6,278 nucleotides of DNA from an uncultured Clostridium sp. (GTDB lineage Bacteria; Bacillota; Clostridia; Peptostreptococcales; Peptostreptococcaceae), in assembly GCA_900539645.1 (NCBI GenBank), contig UQCY01000111.1:1-6278 (forward strand). The letters run 5' to 3'. Of the stretch, positions 1 through 6,202 are shown piece by piece. The translations under genes and the position numbers were made by a program. The notes under the pieces were generated by a model that saw nothing but the letters and a program-made list of their open reading frames with translations, did no database searches and was not told the DNA's origin. The stretch's first letter is position 1, and each line of letters begins with the position of its first letter.

Positions 1-50
1 ACGGCACGCTCCGTGGTGTGAGAGGGGCTACAAGTTAGCCCCTACTTGAT
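1..50 (+). mobile_element. 3' end of a group II intron (domain V tail and domain VI), partial
   Basis: Positions 23-30 (AGGGGCTA) pair with 36-43 (TAGCCCCT) around a five-base loop. A44 is left unpaired, and pairing can resume with 21-22 against 45-46. The end, CCCCTACTTGAT, has the bulged A followed by exactly six bases to a terminal AT. This matches the domain VI layout of bacterial group II introns; the Lactococcus Ll.LtrB intron, from memory, ends CCCTACTTCAC. The GTGGTGTGAGAGGGG lead-in is also familiar from the region between domains V and VI. The GCACGCTC at 4-11 would be the 3' strand of domain V, whose 5' strand is out of view. I infer that the 3' splice junction lies after base 50 and that the intron is transcribed toward htrA. 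The reverse transcriptase gene, if present, is upstream of the window. A plain hairpin is the main alternative. Confidence 0.7.
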
Positions 51-56
51 ATTTTT

Positions 57-85
57 TTGAAAAACTCTCTCTTTTAAGTTTTAAT
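57..85 (+). promoter_or_regulatory. Candidate sigma-A promoter for htrA
   Basis: TTGAAA (57-62) and TTTAAT (80-85) are separated by 17 bp and differ from the TTGACA/TATAAT consensus at one position each. The -35 box starts only seven bases after the inferred intron end, so the insertion appears to leave it intact. A second possible -10, a perfect TATAAT at 100-105, lacks a convincing -35 box at proper spacing. In AT-rich DNA such matches arise by chance, so this is suggestive only. Confidence 0.4.
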
Positions 86-170
86 TAAGCTAACGAGAAT
101 ATAATAAAACCATAGAAAAGATAAAGACAAAAAAACTAATGTTTATCGATAAAACAAAACTAAAAAGAAT

Positions 171-177
171 GGAGTGG
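171..177 (+). promoter_or_regulatory. Ribosome binding site that sets the htrA start
   Basis: GGAGTGG sits nine bases (counted from GGAG) before the ATG at 184. The two upstream in-frame ATGs at 139 and 169 have no purine-rich Shine-Dalgarno sequence at a usable distance, so 184 is the preferred start. Confidence 0.7.
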
Positions 178-183
178 AAAAAT

Positions 184-1266
184 ATGAAACTAAAAAATAA
201 AGGAATAGGGCTAATAGTAGTAGTTGCGGTAATAAGTTCAATATTAGGGAGCTCACTTACATTATTCGCACTAAAAGATAAAATAGCAAGCAGTTCACAG
301 TCATCAAACATAGTAGTTAGTGAAGGATCAAAGAGCCAGAACGTATACCAGGCAGTTGCTAAAAAGGCTACACCATCAGTAGTTGGTATAACAACAACTA
401 GTGTAAGTCAGGACAATATGTTTGCAATACCACAGGAAACACAGGGTGTTGGTACTGGTATAATCGTTGACTCAAATGGATACATATTAACAAACTCACA
501 CGTTGTATCTGATGGAGATGCAACAAGTGTAAATGTACTATTTAGTGATGGTTCAGACATAGAGGGTAAGGTTATATGGTATGACTCACAGATGGACTTA
601 GCTATGGTTAAAGTTGATAAAACAGGACTTACTGCAGCAGATTTAGGAGATAGTGACGAGGTAGAAGTTGGAGATATATCAATAGCAATAGGTAATCCAC
701 TTGGATTAGATCTTCAGAAGAGTGTTACTCAGGGTATAATAAGTGGACTTGACAGAACAATAAGCACAGACCAGTCAACAAATATGACAGGATTAATCCA
801 GACAGATGCAAGTATAAACTCTGGTAATAGTGGTGGACCATTATTAAACGAAAAAGGTGAAGTAATAGGTATAAACACAGCCAAAGCATCTCAGGGTGAA
901 GGTTTAGGATTTGCAATTCCAATAAACACAGCTAAAAATATAATAACTGAAGTTATAAAAGATGGTAACTACGAAAAAGTTACTCTAGGTATAAAAGGAA
1001 CAGACTTAGAAACATATGAACAGGCTGTTGGACAGGATTTAACAGGAGATAGTGGTGTATATGTAGCAGAAGTTACTTCAGGATCTGCAGCTGAAAAAGC
1101 TAAAATGGCAGCAGGAGATATAATAATAAAATTAGGCGACACTGAAATAACTAGTATGAACGACTTAAACAAAGCTCTATACAACTACAGCAGAGGAGAT
1201 AAAGCTGAAATAACAGTTTTAAGAAATGGAAAAGAACAGAAATTAACAGTTACATTCTCTAAATAG
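184..1266 (+). CDS. htrA: Membrane-anchored HtrA/DegP-family serine protease
   Basis: This is a trypsin-like protease of the HtrA/DegP family, which degrades misfolded or damaged proteins outside the membrane. With the start at 184 it is 360 residues. It has a short basic N-terminus, one hydrophobic segment at about residues 8-30 that acts as an uncleaved membrane anchor, and a Ser/Gln-rich linker to about residue 55. The protease domain spans about 60-255, with the triad His106 (TNSHVV), Asp138 (MDLAMVKV) and Ser216 (GNSGGPL). A single C-terminal PDZ domain spans about 265-358. This is the usual architecture and length for Firmicutes HtrA. The frame is open back to an ATG at 139, which would add 15 residues before the anchor, but only 184 has a Shine-Dalgarno sequence. 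It is transcribed alone, ending at the terminator at 1412-1451. From memory, the homologue at the same place in C. difficile affects virulence. No catalytic residue is missing. Confidence 0.95.
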   Translation: MKLKNKGIGLIVVVAVISSILGSSLTLFALKDKIASSSQSSNIVVSEGSKSQNVYQAVAKKATPSVVGITTTSVSQDNMFAIPQETQGVGTGIIVDSNGYILTNSHVVSDGDATSVNVLFSDGSDIEGKVIWYDSQMDLAMVKVDKTGLTAADLGDSDEVEVGDISIAIGNPLGLDLQKSVTQGIISGLDRTISTDQSTNMTGLIQTDASINSGNSGGPLLNEKGEVIGINTAKASQGEGLGFAIPINTAKNIITEVIKDGNYEKVTLGIKGTDLETYEQAVGQDLTGDSGVYVAEVTSGSAAEKAKMAAGDIIIKLGDTEITSMNDLNKALYNYSRGDKAEITVLRNGKEQKLTVTFSK

Positions 1267-1365
1267 TTAACAAAAAATATCTTTAAAATGAAATAAATTA
1301 TTTGAAAAATGAAAACAACTGATTAAATACGAAATCCTTTTTTTAAAATATATATAACTCTAAAA

Positions 1366-1411
1366 AGGCTACATAAAAATACGACCACAAAACCTAAATA
1401 TTATGTAGCCT
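1366..1411 (+). repeat. Perfect 11-bp inverted repeat after htrA
   Basis: AGGCTACATAA (1366-1376) and TTATGTAGCCT (1401-1411) are exact reverse complements flanking a 24-base A-rich loop. No T-run follows directly. The next hairpin begins at the very next base. It could stabilise the htrA transcript 3' end, act as part of a double terminator, or be a remnant of a small repeat element. Confidence 0.7.
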
Positions 1412-1451
1412 AAAAATACTGTAATGTACAAATGCATTACAGTATTTTTTT
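1412..1451 (+). terminator. Rho-independent terminator of htrA
   Basis: A perfect 15-bp stem pairs AAAAATACTGTAATG (1412-1426) with 1435-1449 across an eight-base loop, and a seven-base T run (1445-1451) closes it. The arm begins with five A's, so the reverse strand also ends in a short T run and the element may stop transcription from both sides. Confidence 0.88.
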
Positions 1452-1547
1452 GTCTTTGAAAATTGTAAAAAATATAAATAGTATAAAAAGTAAGAAGCAT
1501 AAAATATAGAAAGTGAGTATTTTCAATACTTGTATGAGAAAAAAAAC

Positions 1548-1562
1548 AAGAAAACGATATCT
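1548..1562 (+). promoter_or_regulatory. Candidate cre (CcpA) operator upstream of the hypD operon
   Basis: AAGAAAACGATATCT matches the general Firmicutes cre consensus WTGNAANCGNWNNCW at every position but the second (A for T). It shares the 11-base core AGAAAACGATA with a site upstream of proC (5231-5245). CcpA represses or activates carbon and Stickland metabolism genes in clostridia, so catabolite control would make sense. It is a motif match only and lies in A-rich DNA. Confidence 0.4.
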
Positions 1563-1712
1563 TTTTGTTATTAATAAAATAATAACAATATTATATTGGT
1601 ATTGCAGGTTTGTCAAATATTATAGACTTTAAAAATCTCATATGATAATATTCAGATATAAGGTTATTGTTTTAGATAAGCGCAATTGATTTGCAATTAT
1701 TATTTTATTTTT

Positions 1713-1749
1713 AAAGATAAATATTTTAGTGATGATTATATTTATCTTT
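1713..1749 (+). promoter_or_regulatory. 12-bp dyad with T-rich tail upstream of the hypD operon
   Basis: AAAGATAAATAT (1713-1724) pairs perfectly with ATATTTATCTTT (1738-1749) around a 13-base loop, and the T-rich stretch continues to 1756. It lies about 75 bp before the first gene. Only one base pair is G-C, so a transcription terminator would be weak. An operator for a dimeric regulator, or an attenuator if transcription starts upstream, are the two readings. Confidence 0.4.
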
Positions 1750-1811
1750 TTCTTTTGTCCAAAAGAGTTAAATAATTGTCAATGAAAGTTGCTATATAGA
1801 ATATTAAAAAT

Positions 1812-1816
1812 AGGAG
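1812..1816 (+). promoter_or_regulatory. Ribosome binding site that sets the activase start
   Basis: AGGAG directly abuts the in-frame ATG at 1817, leaving no spacing for initiation there. It is nine bases from the ATG at 1826. The start is therefore 1826, three codons inside the longest open frame. Confidence 0.8.
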
Positions 1817-1825
1817 ATGCGTTTA

Positions 1826-2737
1826 ATGAAACCATTAGTTATAAACTTTCAGAAATGCAGCATACACGATGGACCAGGAATAAGAAGTACAGTATTCTTC
1901 AAAGGATGTCCACTAGAATGTGTATGGTGTCATAACCCAGAAAGTCAAGCATATACAAAAGAAGTACTATACAACCGGGAAAGATGTGGAGCTTGTGGTA
2001 AATGTAAAGAAATATGCCCACACGATGCAATCTACATGAAAGAAGGATGTGTAGGATTAAATAAAGATAAATGTGAACTATGTGCAACTTGTTTAGATTA
2101 TTGCATAAACAACGCTAGAGAAATCGTTGGAGATGAGTACACAGTAAAAGAATTATTAAAACTTATAGAAAAAGATAGAATGTTCTATGAAGAATCTGGC
2201 GGAGGAGTTACTTTATCAGGTGGTGAAGTAATGGTTCAGGATATGGACTTTATCTGTGAATTAGCTAGAGGATGTAGAAACAAAGGTATAGATGTAGCAA
2301 TAGATACTTGCGGATATGCACCTACAGAACACTACGAAAAAATACTACCATATGCTAATAGATTTTTATTCGATATTAAGTTAGTAGATGAAGATAAACA
2401 CAAGAAATTTACAGGAAAATCAAATGATTTAATACTTAAAAACTTAAAATTCCTAAACGATAATGGAGCTTATATAAACATAAGAATACCATTAATCGGT
2501 GGAGTAAATGTTGATGATGACAACGAAGAGGTAATGAAAATGATAGAGCTTTTAAAACCTCTAAACATAAAAGCTGTAAACTTACTACCTTATCACGATA
2601 TAGGAAAACACAAATACACTAAACTAGATAAGGAATATGAAGGTAATGATTTCACTAAACCTTCAGATGAAAAAATGAATGAAATCAAAATGATTTTTGA
2701 AAACAATAATTTCCAAAATGTAAAAATAGGAGGATAA
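1826..2737 (+). CDS. Radical-SAM activating enzyme for HypD (glycyl radical enzyme activase)
   Basis: This 303-residue protein belongs to the glycyl radical enzyme activase family. It cleaves S-adenosylmethionine reductively and abstracts hydrogen from a backbone glycine of its partner, here HypD. The radical-SAM motif CxxxCxxC is Cys28, Cys32 and Cys35 (GCPLECVWC). A bacterial ferredoxin-like insert with two cysteine sets follows: Cys54/57/60/64 and Cys83/86/89/93. These would hold two auxiliary [4Fe-4S] clusters, typical of activases for dehydratase-type glycyl radical enzymes and absent from the short pyruvate formate-lyase activases. SGGE at 131-134 is the SAM-binding GGE motif. The stop codon is four bases before hypD, whose ribosome binding site lies within this gene's last codons, so the two are surely co-transcribed. 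Databases may label it pflE. The gene holds the only two CAA glutamine codons seen in the window and a rare CGG at Arg51. Confidence 0.93.
   Translation: MKPLVINFQKCSIHDGPGIRSTVFFKGCPLECVWCHNPESQAYTKEVLYNRERCGACGKCKEICPHDAIYMKEGCVGLNKDKCELCATCLDYCINNAREIVGDEYTVKELLKLIEKDRMFYEESGGGVTLSGGEVMVQDMDFICELARGCRNKGIDVAIDTCGYAPTEHYEKILPYANRFLFDIKLVDEDKHKKFTGKSNDLILKNLKFLNDNGAYINIRIPLIGGVNVDDDNEEVMKMIELLKPLNIKAVNLLPYHDIGKHKYTKLDKEYEGNDFTKPSDEKMNEIKMIFENNNFQNVKIGG
2728..2733 (+). promoter_or_regulatory. Strong hypD ribosome binding site inside the activase gene
   Basis: A full AGGAGG, eight bases before the hypD ATG at 2742, encodes part of the activase C-terminal Ile-Gly-Gly. This supports translational coupling and high hypD expression relative to the activase. 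Confidence 0.85.
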
Positions 2738-2741
2738 TGTC

Positions 2742-5111
2742 ATGGGAAGAGGAACTTTTGCAAGAACTAAAAAATTAAGAGAAGCAAGTGTAACAACTAA
2801 ACCGCACATATCAATAGAAAGAGCGGTACTATTTACAGAAGCGTACAAAAAATGGGAAGGTAGCGTTGAAATGCCAGTGTTAAGAGCTTTATCTTTCAAA
2901 TACTTCATGGAAAATAGAACTCTTTGTATAAACGATGGTGAATTAATAGTTGGGGAAAAAGGTGATTCAGCTCAGGCAGCTCCTACATACCCAGAAATAT
3001 GCTGTCATACAATAGAAGATATGAACGTAATGAATGACAGAGATATAGTTGACTTCTCAGTTACTGAAGAAGACAAGAGAATACAGGAAGAAATAATAAT
3101 ACCTTTCTGGGAAAAAAGACAGACTAGAAGAAAAATAGTTAACGCTATGGCTCCAGAATGGAAAAACGCTTATGAAGCTGGTATGTTCACAGAATTCATG
3201 GAACAGAGAGCTCCAGGACACACTGTTTGTGGTGACATAATATACAGAAAAGGTTTCGCAGATCTTAAAAAAGATATAGAAAAAGAAATAGCTAACTTAG
3301 ACTTCTTAAACGATAAAGAAGCATACGATAAAAAAGCTGACTTAGAAGCTATGGCAATATCTTGTGACGCAATGATAATATTCGGTAAAAGATATGCAGA
3401 ATTAGCTAGAAAAATGGCAGCTGAAACAACTGACGAACAGAGAAAGAAAGACTTATTATTAATAGCTGAAAACTGTGACGTTGTACCAGAACACGCTCCA
3501 AAAACATTCCATCAGGCAATACAGATGTATTGGTTCGTACATGTTGGTATAACTACAGAACTTAACACTTGGGATGCATTCTCTCCAGGTAGATTAGACC
3601 AGCATTTAAATCCATTCTATGAAAAAGATGTAGAAGAAGGAAGATTAACAAGAGAAGGTGCTCAGGAATTACTAGAATGTATGTGGGTTAAATTCAACAA
3701 CCAGCCAGCGCCTCCAAAAGTTGGTATAACATTAAAAGAAAGTGGAACTTACACTGACTTCGTTAACATTAACACTGGTGGTATAAGACCAGATGGACAG
3801 GACGGGGTAAATGAAGTAAGTTACATAATATTAGACGTTATGGACGAAATGAAATTAGTTCAGCCAAGTTCAAACGTTCAGATAAGTAGAAAAACTCCTC
3901 AGAAATTCTTAAAAAGAGCTTGTGAAATATCAAGAAAAGGATGGGGACAGCCAGCATTCTACAATACAGAAGCTATAATACAGGAACTTCTTAACGCTGG
4001 AAAAACTATAGAAGATGCTAGACTTGGTGGTACAAGTGGATGTGTTGAAACAGGATGCTTTGGTAAAGAAGCTTACGTTTTAACTGGATACATGAACTTA
4101 CCAAAAATATTAGAATTAACATTAAACAACGGATTTGATAAATACACTGGAAAACAGGTTGGTATAGAAACTGGAGATCCAAGAGATTTCAAAACTTACG
4201 AAGAATTATTCGAAGCTTACAAAAAACAGTTACACTACATGGTAGATGTAAAAGTTAGAGGTAATGCTATAATAGAAAGAATATGTGCTGAACACATGCC
4301 TTGCCCATTAATGTCTTCAATAGTTGATGACTGTATAGCAAAAGGTAAAGACTACCAGAGAGGTGGAGCTAGATACAATACTAGATACATCCAGGGTGTT
4401 GGTATAGGTACAATAACTGACAGTTTAGCTGCTATAAAATACAATGTATTCGACAATGAAAAATTCAGCATGGATACATTATTAAAAGCTATGGAAGCTA
4501 ACTTTGAAGGATATGAAGCAGAACTTAACATGGTTAAAAACAAAACTCCAAAATACGGAAACGATGACGATTACGCAGATGATATAATGAAAGAAGTATT
4601 CAACTTATATCACGATGAAGTAACTGGTAGACCAACAGTAAATGGTGGACACTACAGAGTAGACATGCTTCCAACAACTTGCCACGTATACTTCGGTGAA
4701 GTTATGGGTGCTAGTCCAAACGGAAGACTTGCTGAAAAACCAGTTTCTGAAGGTATATCACCAGAAAAAGGTGGAGATACTAACGGACCTACAGCTGTTA
4801 TAAAATCTTGTGCTAAAATGGACCACTTAATAACTGGAGGAACTCTATTAAACCAGAGATTTGCACCATCAGTTGTTCAGGGTGAAGAAGGATTAGACAA
4901 CATGGCTAACTTAATAAGAGCATACTTCAATATGGATGGACATCATATACAGTTCAACGTATTCGATAAAAATGTATTATTAGCTGCTCAGAAAAACCCA
5001 GATGAATACAAAGATTTAATAGTTAGGGTTGCAGGATACAGTGATCACTTCAACAATTTAAGTAGAGCTTTACAGGACGAAATAATAGGAAGAACTGAAC
5101 AGAGATTCTAA
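2742..5111 (+). CDS. hypD: trans-4-hydroxy-L-proline dehydratase (glycyl radical enzyme)
   Basis: HypD is an oxygen-sensitive cytoplasmic glycyl radical enzyme that dehydrates trans-4-hydroxy-L-proline to (S)-1-pyrroline-5-carboxylate. The protein is 789 residues, the length of C. difficile HypD. The thiyl residue is Cys434 with Glu436 (GTSGCVETG). The glycyl radical site is Gly765 (RVAGYSDHF) near the C-terminus. Residues I recall from the C. difficile structure are present at the same numbers: Phe152, His160, Asp278, Ser334, Phe340 and Tyr450. That identity separates it from pyruvate formate-lyase, glycerol/propanediol dehydratase and choline lyase, although databases often name it pflD. 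The start at 2742 has AGGAGG at ideal spacing, and the activase gene is directly upstream. A terminator at 5135-5173 ends the operon before proC. Hydroxyproline from collagen or diet would be the natural substrate. All 26 glutamine codons are CAG. Confidence 0.97.
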   Translation: MGRGTFARTKKLREASVTTKPHISIERAVLFTEAYKKWEGSVEMPVLRALSFKYFMENRTLCINDGELIVGEKGDSAQAAPTYPEICCHTIEDMNVMNDRDIVDFSVTEEDKRIQEEIIIPFWEKRQTRRKIVNAMAPEWKNAYEAGMFTEFMEQRAPGHTVCGDIIYRKGFADLKKDIEKEIANLDFLNDKEAYDKKADLEAMAISCDAMIIFGKRYAELARKMAAETTDEQRKKDLLLIAENCDVVPEHAPKTFHQAIQMYWFVHVGITTELNTWDAFSPGRLDQHLNPFYEKDVEEGRLTREGAQELLECMWVKFNNQPAPPKVGITLKESGTYTDFVNINTGGIRPDGQDGVNEVSYIILDVMDEMKLVQPSSNVQISRKTPQKFLKRACEISRKGWGQPAFYNTEAIIQELLNAGKTIEDARLGGTSGCVETGCFGKEAYVLTGYMNLPKILELTLNNGFDKYTGKQVGIETGDPRDFKTYEELFEAYKKQLHYMVDVKVRGNAIIERICAEHMPCPLMSSIVDDCIAKGKDYQRGGARYNTRYIQGVGIGTITDSLAAIKYNVFDNEKFSMDTLLKAMEANFEGYEAELNMVKNKTPKYGNDDDYADDIMKEVFNLYHDEVTGRPTVNGGHYRVDMLPTTCHVYFGEVMGASPNGRLAEKPVSEGISPEKGGDTNGPTAVIKSCAKMDHLITGGTLLNQRFAPSVVQGEEGLDNMANLIRAYFNMDGHHIQFNVFDKNVLLAAQKNPDEYKDLIVRVAGYSDHFNNLSRALQDEIIGRTEQRF

Positions 5112-5134
5112 GAATAAACAAAATTAGTAACTTT

Positions 5135-5173
5135 CAGGGGATAGGATTTCTATCCCCTGTTATTATATTTTTT
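5135..5173 (+). terminator. Rho-independent terminator of the hypD operon
   Basis: CAGGGGATAG (5135-5144) pairs perfectly with CTATCCCCTG (5150-5159) around a five-base loop. A T-rich stretch follows, with a run of six T's at 5168-5173 a few bases away rather than adjacent to the stem. The GC-rich stem stands out in AT-rich DNA. The offset T run may make it leaky, allowing some read-through into proC. Confidence 0.85.
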
Positions 5174-5207
5174 AATATATTGAAAAAATTTATTAAATTT
5201 CGATTAT

Positions 5208-5228
5208 GATATAAAAAAGATATAAAAA
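5208..5228 (+). repeat. Tandem 10-base repeat with phased A-tracts
   Basis: GATATAAAAA occurs at 5208-5217 and 5219-5228, an 11-base period. A further AAAA at 5234-5237 continues the phasing. A-tracts repeating once per helical turn usually bend DNA. It lies directly before the cre-like site upstream of proC. Confidence 0.5.
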
Positions 5229-5230
5229 GT

Positions 5231-5245
5231 TAGAAAACGATAACA
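5231..5245 (+). promoter_or_regulatory. Candidate cre (CcpA) operator upstream of proC
   Basis: TAGAAAACGATAACA matches the cre consensus at 14 of 15 positions, with the same single deviation (A for T at position 2) as the site at 1548-1562. It lies nine bases upstream of the -35 box of the candidate proC promoter. Confidence 0.45.
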
Positions 5246-5253
5246 AAGATGCA

Positions 5254-5283
5254 TTGGATAAATATTATATAGTTGGCTATAAT
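5254..5283 (+). promoter_or_regulatory. Candidate sigma-A promoter for proC
   Basis: A perfect -10 TATAAT (5278-5283) is preceded at 18 bp by TTGGAT (5254-5259), a half-match to the -35 consensus. Transcription would start near 5290 and give a leader of about 90 bases. It lies downstream of the hypD terminator, which supports proC as a separate unit. Confidence 0.55.
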
Positions 5284-5308
5284 AATATATGTAGATGACA
5301 ATTGAAAC

Positions 5309-5332
5309 ATAAACTGTAAGTAAAAAGTTTAT
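5309..5332 (+). repeat. Short inverted repeat in the proC leader
   Basis: ATAAACT (5309-5315) and AGTTTAT (5326-5332) pair around a ten-base loop and are followed by T-rich sequence. With only one G-C pair it is weak. It could be a minor attenuator or mRNA-stability element, or chance in AT-rich DNA. Confidence 0.3.
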
Positions 5333-5380
5333 ATTTTTAAATTTTATTTTTTAAATTATACAATAAGGAGAGTTTTTGAT

Positions 5381-6184
5381 ATGAAAACATTAGGATTAAT
5401 TGGTGCAGGAAATATGGGAAGTGCTATGTTAGGTGGAATAGTTAAAGCTGGTCTTGTTAAACCAGAAAATATAACTGTTGCAGACCTTTATCAGCCATCT
5501 CTTGATAGAGTAAAAGCAGAACTAGGTGTAAATGTAACAACTGACTCAGCAGAAGTTGTTAAAAACTGTGACGCTTTTATAATAGCTCTAAAACCAAATG
5601 TTGTTGAATTAGCACTATCTCCACTTGCTGAATTAGTAAGAGAAGATCAGTTAGTTATGTCTATAGCTGCTGGAAAACAGATAGCTCAGTTAGAAGCTAT
5701 AGTAGGAGCTGACAAAAAAGTTATAAGAATAATGCCTAATACTCCAGCTTTAGTATCAGAAGGTATGGCTGGTATATGTGCAAACAAAAACGTTACTAAA
5801 GAAGAATTAGAAGAAGTTAAGACTATATTCGAATCATTTGGTGAAGCTGAAATAGTTACTGAAAAATTAATAGACGCTGTTACTGGTGTAAGTGGTTCTG
5901 GACCAGCTTACGTATTCTTATTCATAGAAGCTATGGCAGATGCTGCAGTTCTTGAAGGAATGCCAAGACCTCAGGCTTACAAATTCGCTGCTCAGACAGT
6001 TTTAGGATCAGCTAAAATGGTTCTTGAAACTGGAAAACATCCAGGTGAATTAAAAGACATGGTTTGTTCTCCAGCTGGAACAACTATAGAAGCTGTTAAA
6101 GTTCTTGAAGACTTAGGATTCAGATCAGCTGTGATAAATGCTATACATGAATGCACAGAAAAATCTAAAGAATTAAGTAAATAA
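5381..6184 (+). CDS. proC: Pyrroline-5-carboxylate reductase
   Basis: ProC reduces 1-pyrroline-5-carboxylate to L-proline with NAD(P)H in the cytoplasm. It is the last step of proline synthesis and, here, the natural next step after HypD. The protein is 267 residues, the usual family length. The N-terminal Rossmann dinucleotide fold has Gly8-x-Gly10-x-x-Gly13 (GLIGAGNMG). RIMPNTPA (116-123) and SGSGPAY (171-177) are conserved family motifs. The C-terminal helical dimerisation domain carries the ProC signature around DMVCSPAGTT (226-235). AAGGAG lies ten bases before the ATG, and no other start competes. It sits 269 bp after hypD with a terminator and a promoter between, so it is probably transcribed apart, though read-through is possible. 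All six glutamine codons are CAG. Confidence 0.97.
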   Translation: MKTLGLIGAGNMGSAMLGGIVKAGLVKPENITVADLYQPSLDRVKAELGVNVTTDSAEVVKNCDAFIIALKPNVVELALSPLAELVREDQLVMSIAAGKQIAQLEAIVGADKKVIRIMPNTPALVSEGMAGICANKNVTKEELEEVKTIFESFGEAEIVTEKLIDAVTGVSGSGPAYVFLFIEAMADAAVLEGMPRPQAYKFAAQTVLGSAKMVLETGKHPGELKDMVCSPAGTTIEAVKVLEDLGFRSAVINAIHECTEKSKELSK

Positions 6185-6202
6185 TTATAATTGAAATATA
6201 TG

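Larger units (their letters stand above)
1452..1811 (+). promoter_or_regulatory. Non-coding upstream region of the hypD operon, no gene seen
   Basis: This region of about 360 bp is highly AT-rich, with no convincing gene or recognisable riboswitch. It holds several symmetric elements, some listed separately: AGTATT-TTC-AATACT at 1516-1530; a cre-like site at 1548-1562; TTGTTATT/AATAACAA arms at 1565-1572 and 1581-1588; GCAATT repeated 11 bases apart at 1682-1687 and 1693-1698; and a 12-bp dyad at 1713-1749. Promoter candidates are weak: TTGGTA-N16-TATTAT (1596-1623), TTGAAA-N17-TAGTAT (1456-1484) and a TTGTCA at 1776-1781 with a poor -10 about 15 bp on. I cannot choose between them. No sigma-54 type GG-N10-GC element was found. 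Confidence 0.5.

Noticed and set aside
22..58. Reading the 5' hairpin plus T run as an ordinary intrinsic terminator
   Set aside because: The T run starts eight bases after the stem, too far for a normal terminator, while the bulged A and terminal sequence fit group II domain VI; not fully excluded.
1534..1632. Possible 32-residue basic/hydrophobic peptide starting MRKKTRKR
   Set aside because: It has no Shine-Dalgarno sequence, contains codons rare in the neighbouring genes (CGA, AGG) and overlaps dyads and the cre-like site; an AT-rich chance frame is more likely.
1642..1689. Possible 15-codon leader peptide before the hypD operon
   Set aside because: No ribosome binding site and no run of proline or other regulatory codons, so it does not look like an attenuation leader.
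1452..1825. Sigma-54 promoter with a PrdR-type activator site
   Set aside because: No GG-N10-GC arrangement resembling TGGCAC-N5-TTGC was found in the upstream region.
90..4543. Several antisense open frames of 60-80 codons opposite htrA, the activase and hypD
   Set aside because: They lie opposite strongly conserved genes and give low-complexity hydrophobic translations with no recognised domain, so they are shadows of the real coding frames.
2742..5111. Pyruvate formate-lyase or glycerol/choline dehydratase identity
   Set aside because: Pyruvate formate-lyase has two adjacent active-site cysteines; here a single Cys434 with Glu436 and the HypD-specific residues at matching numbers point to hydroxyproline dehydratase.
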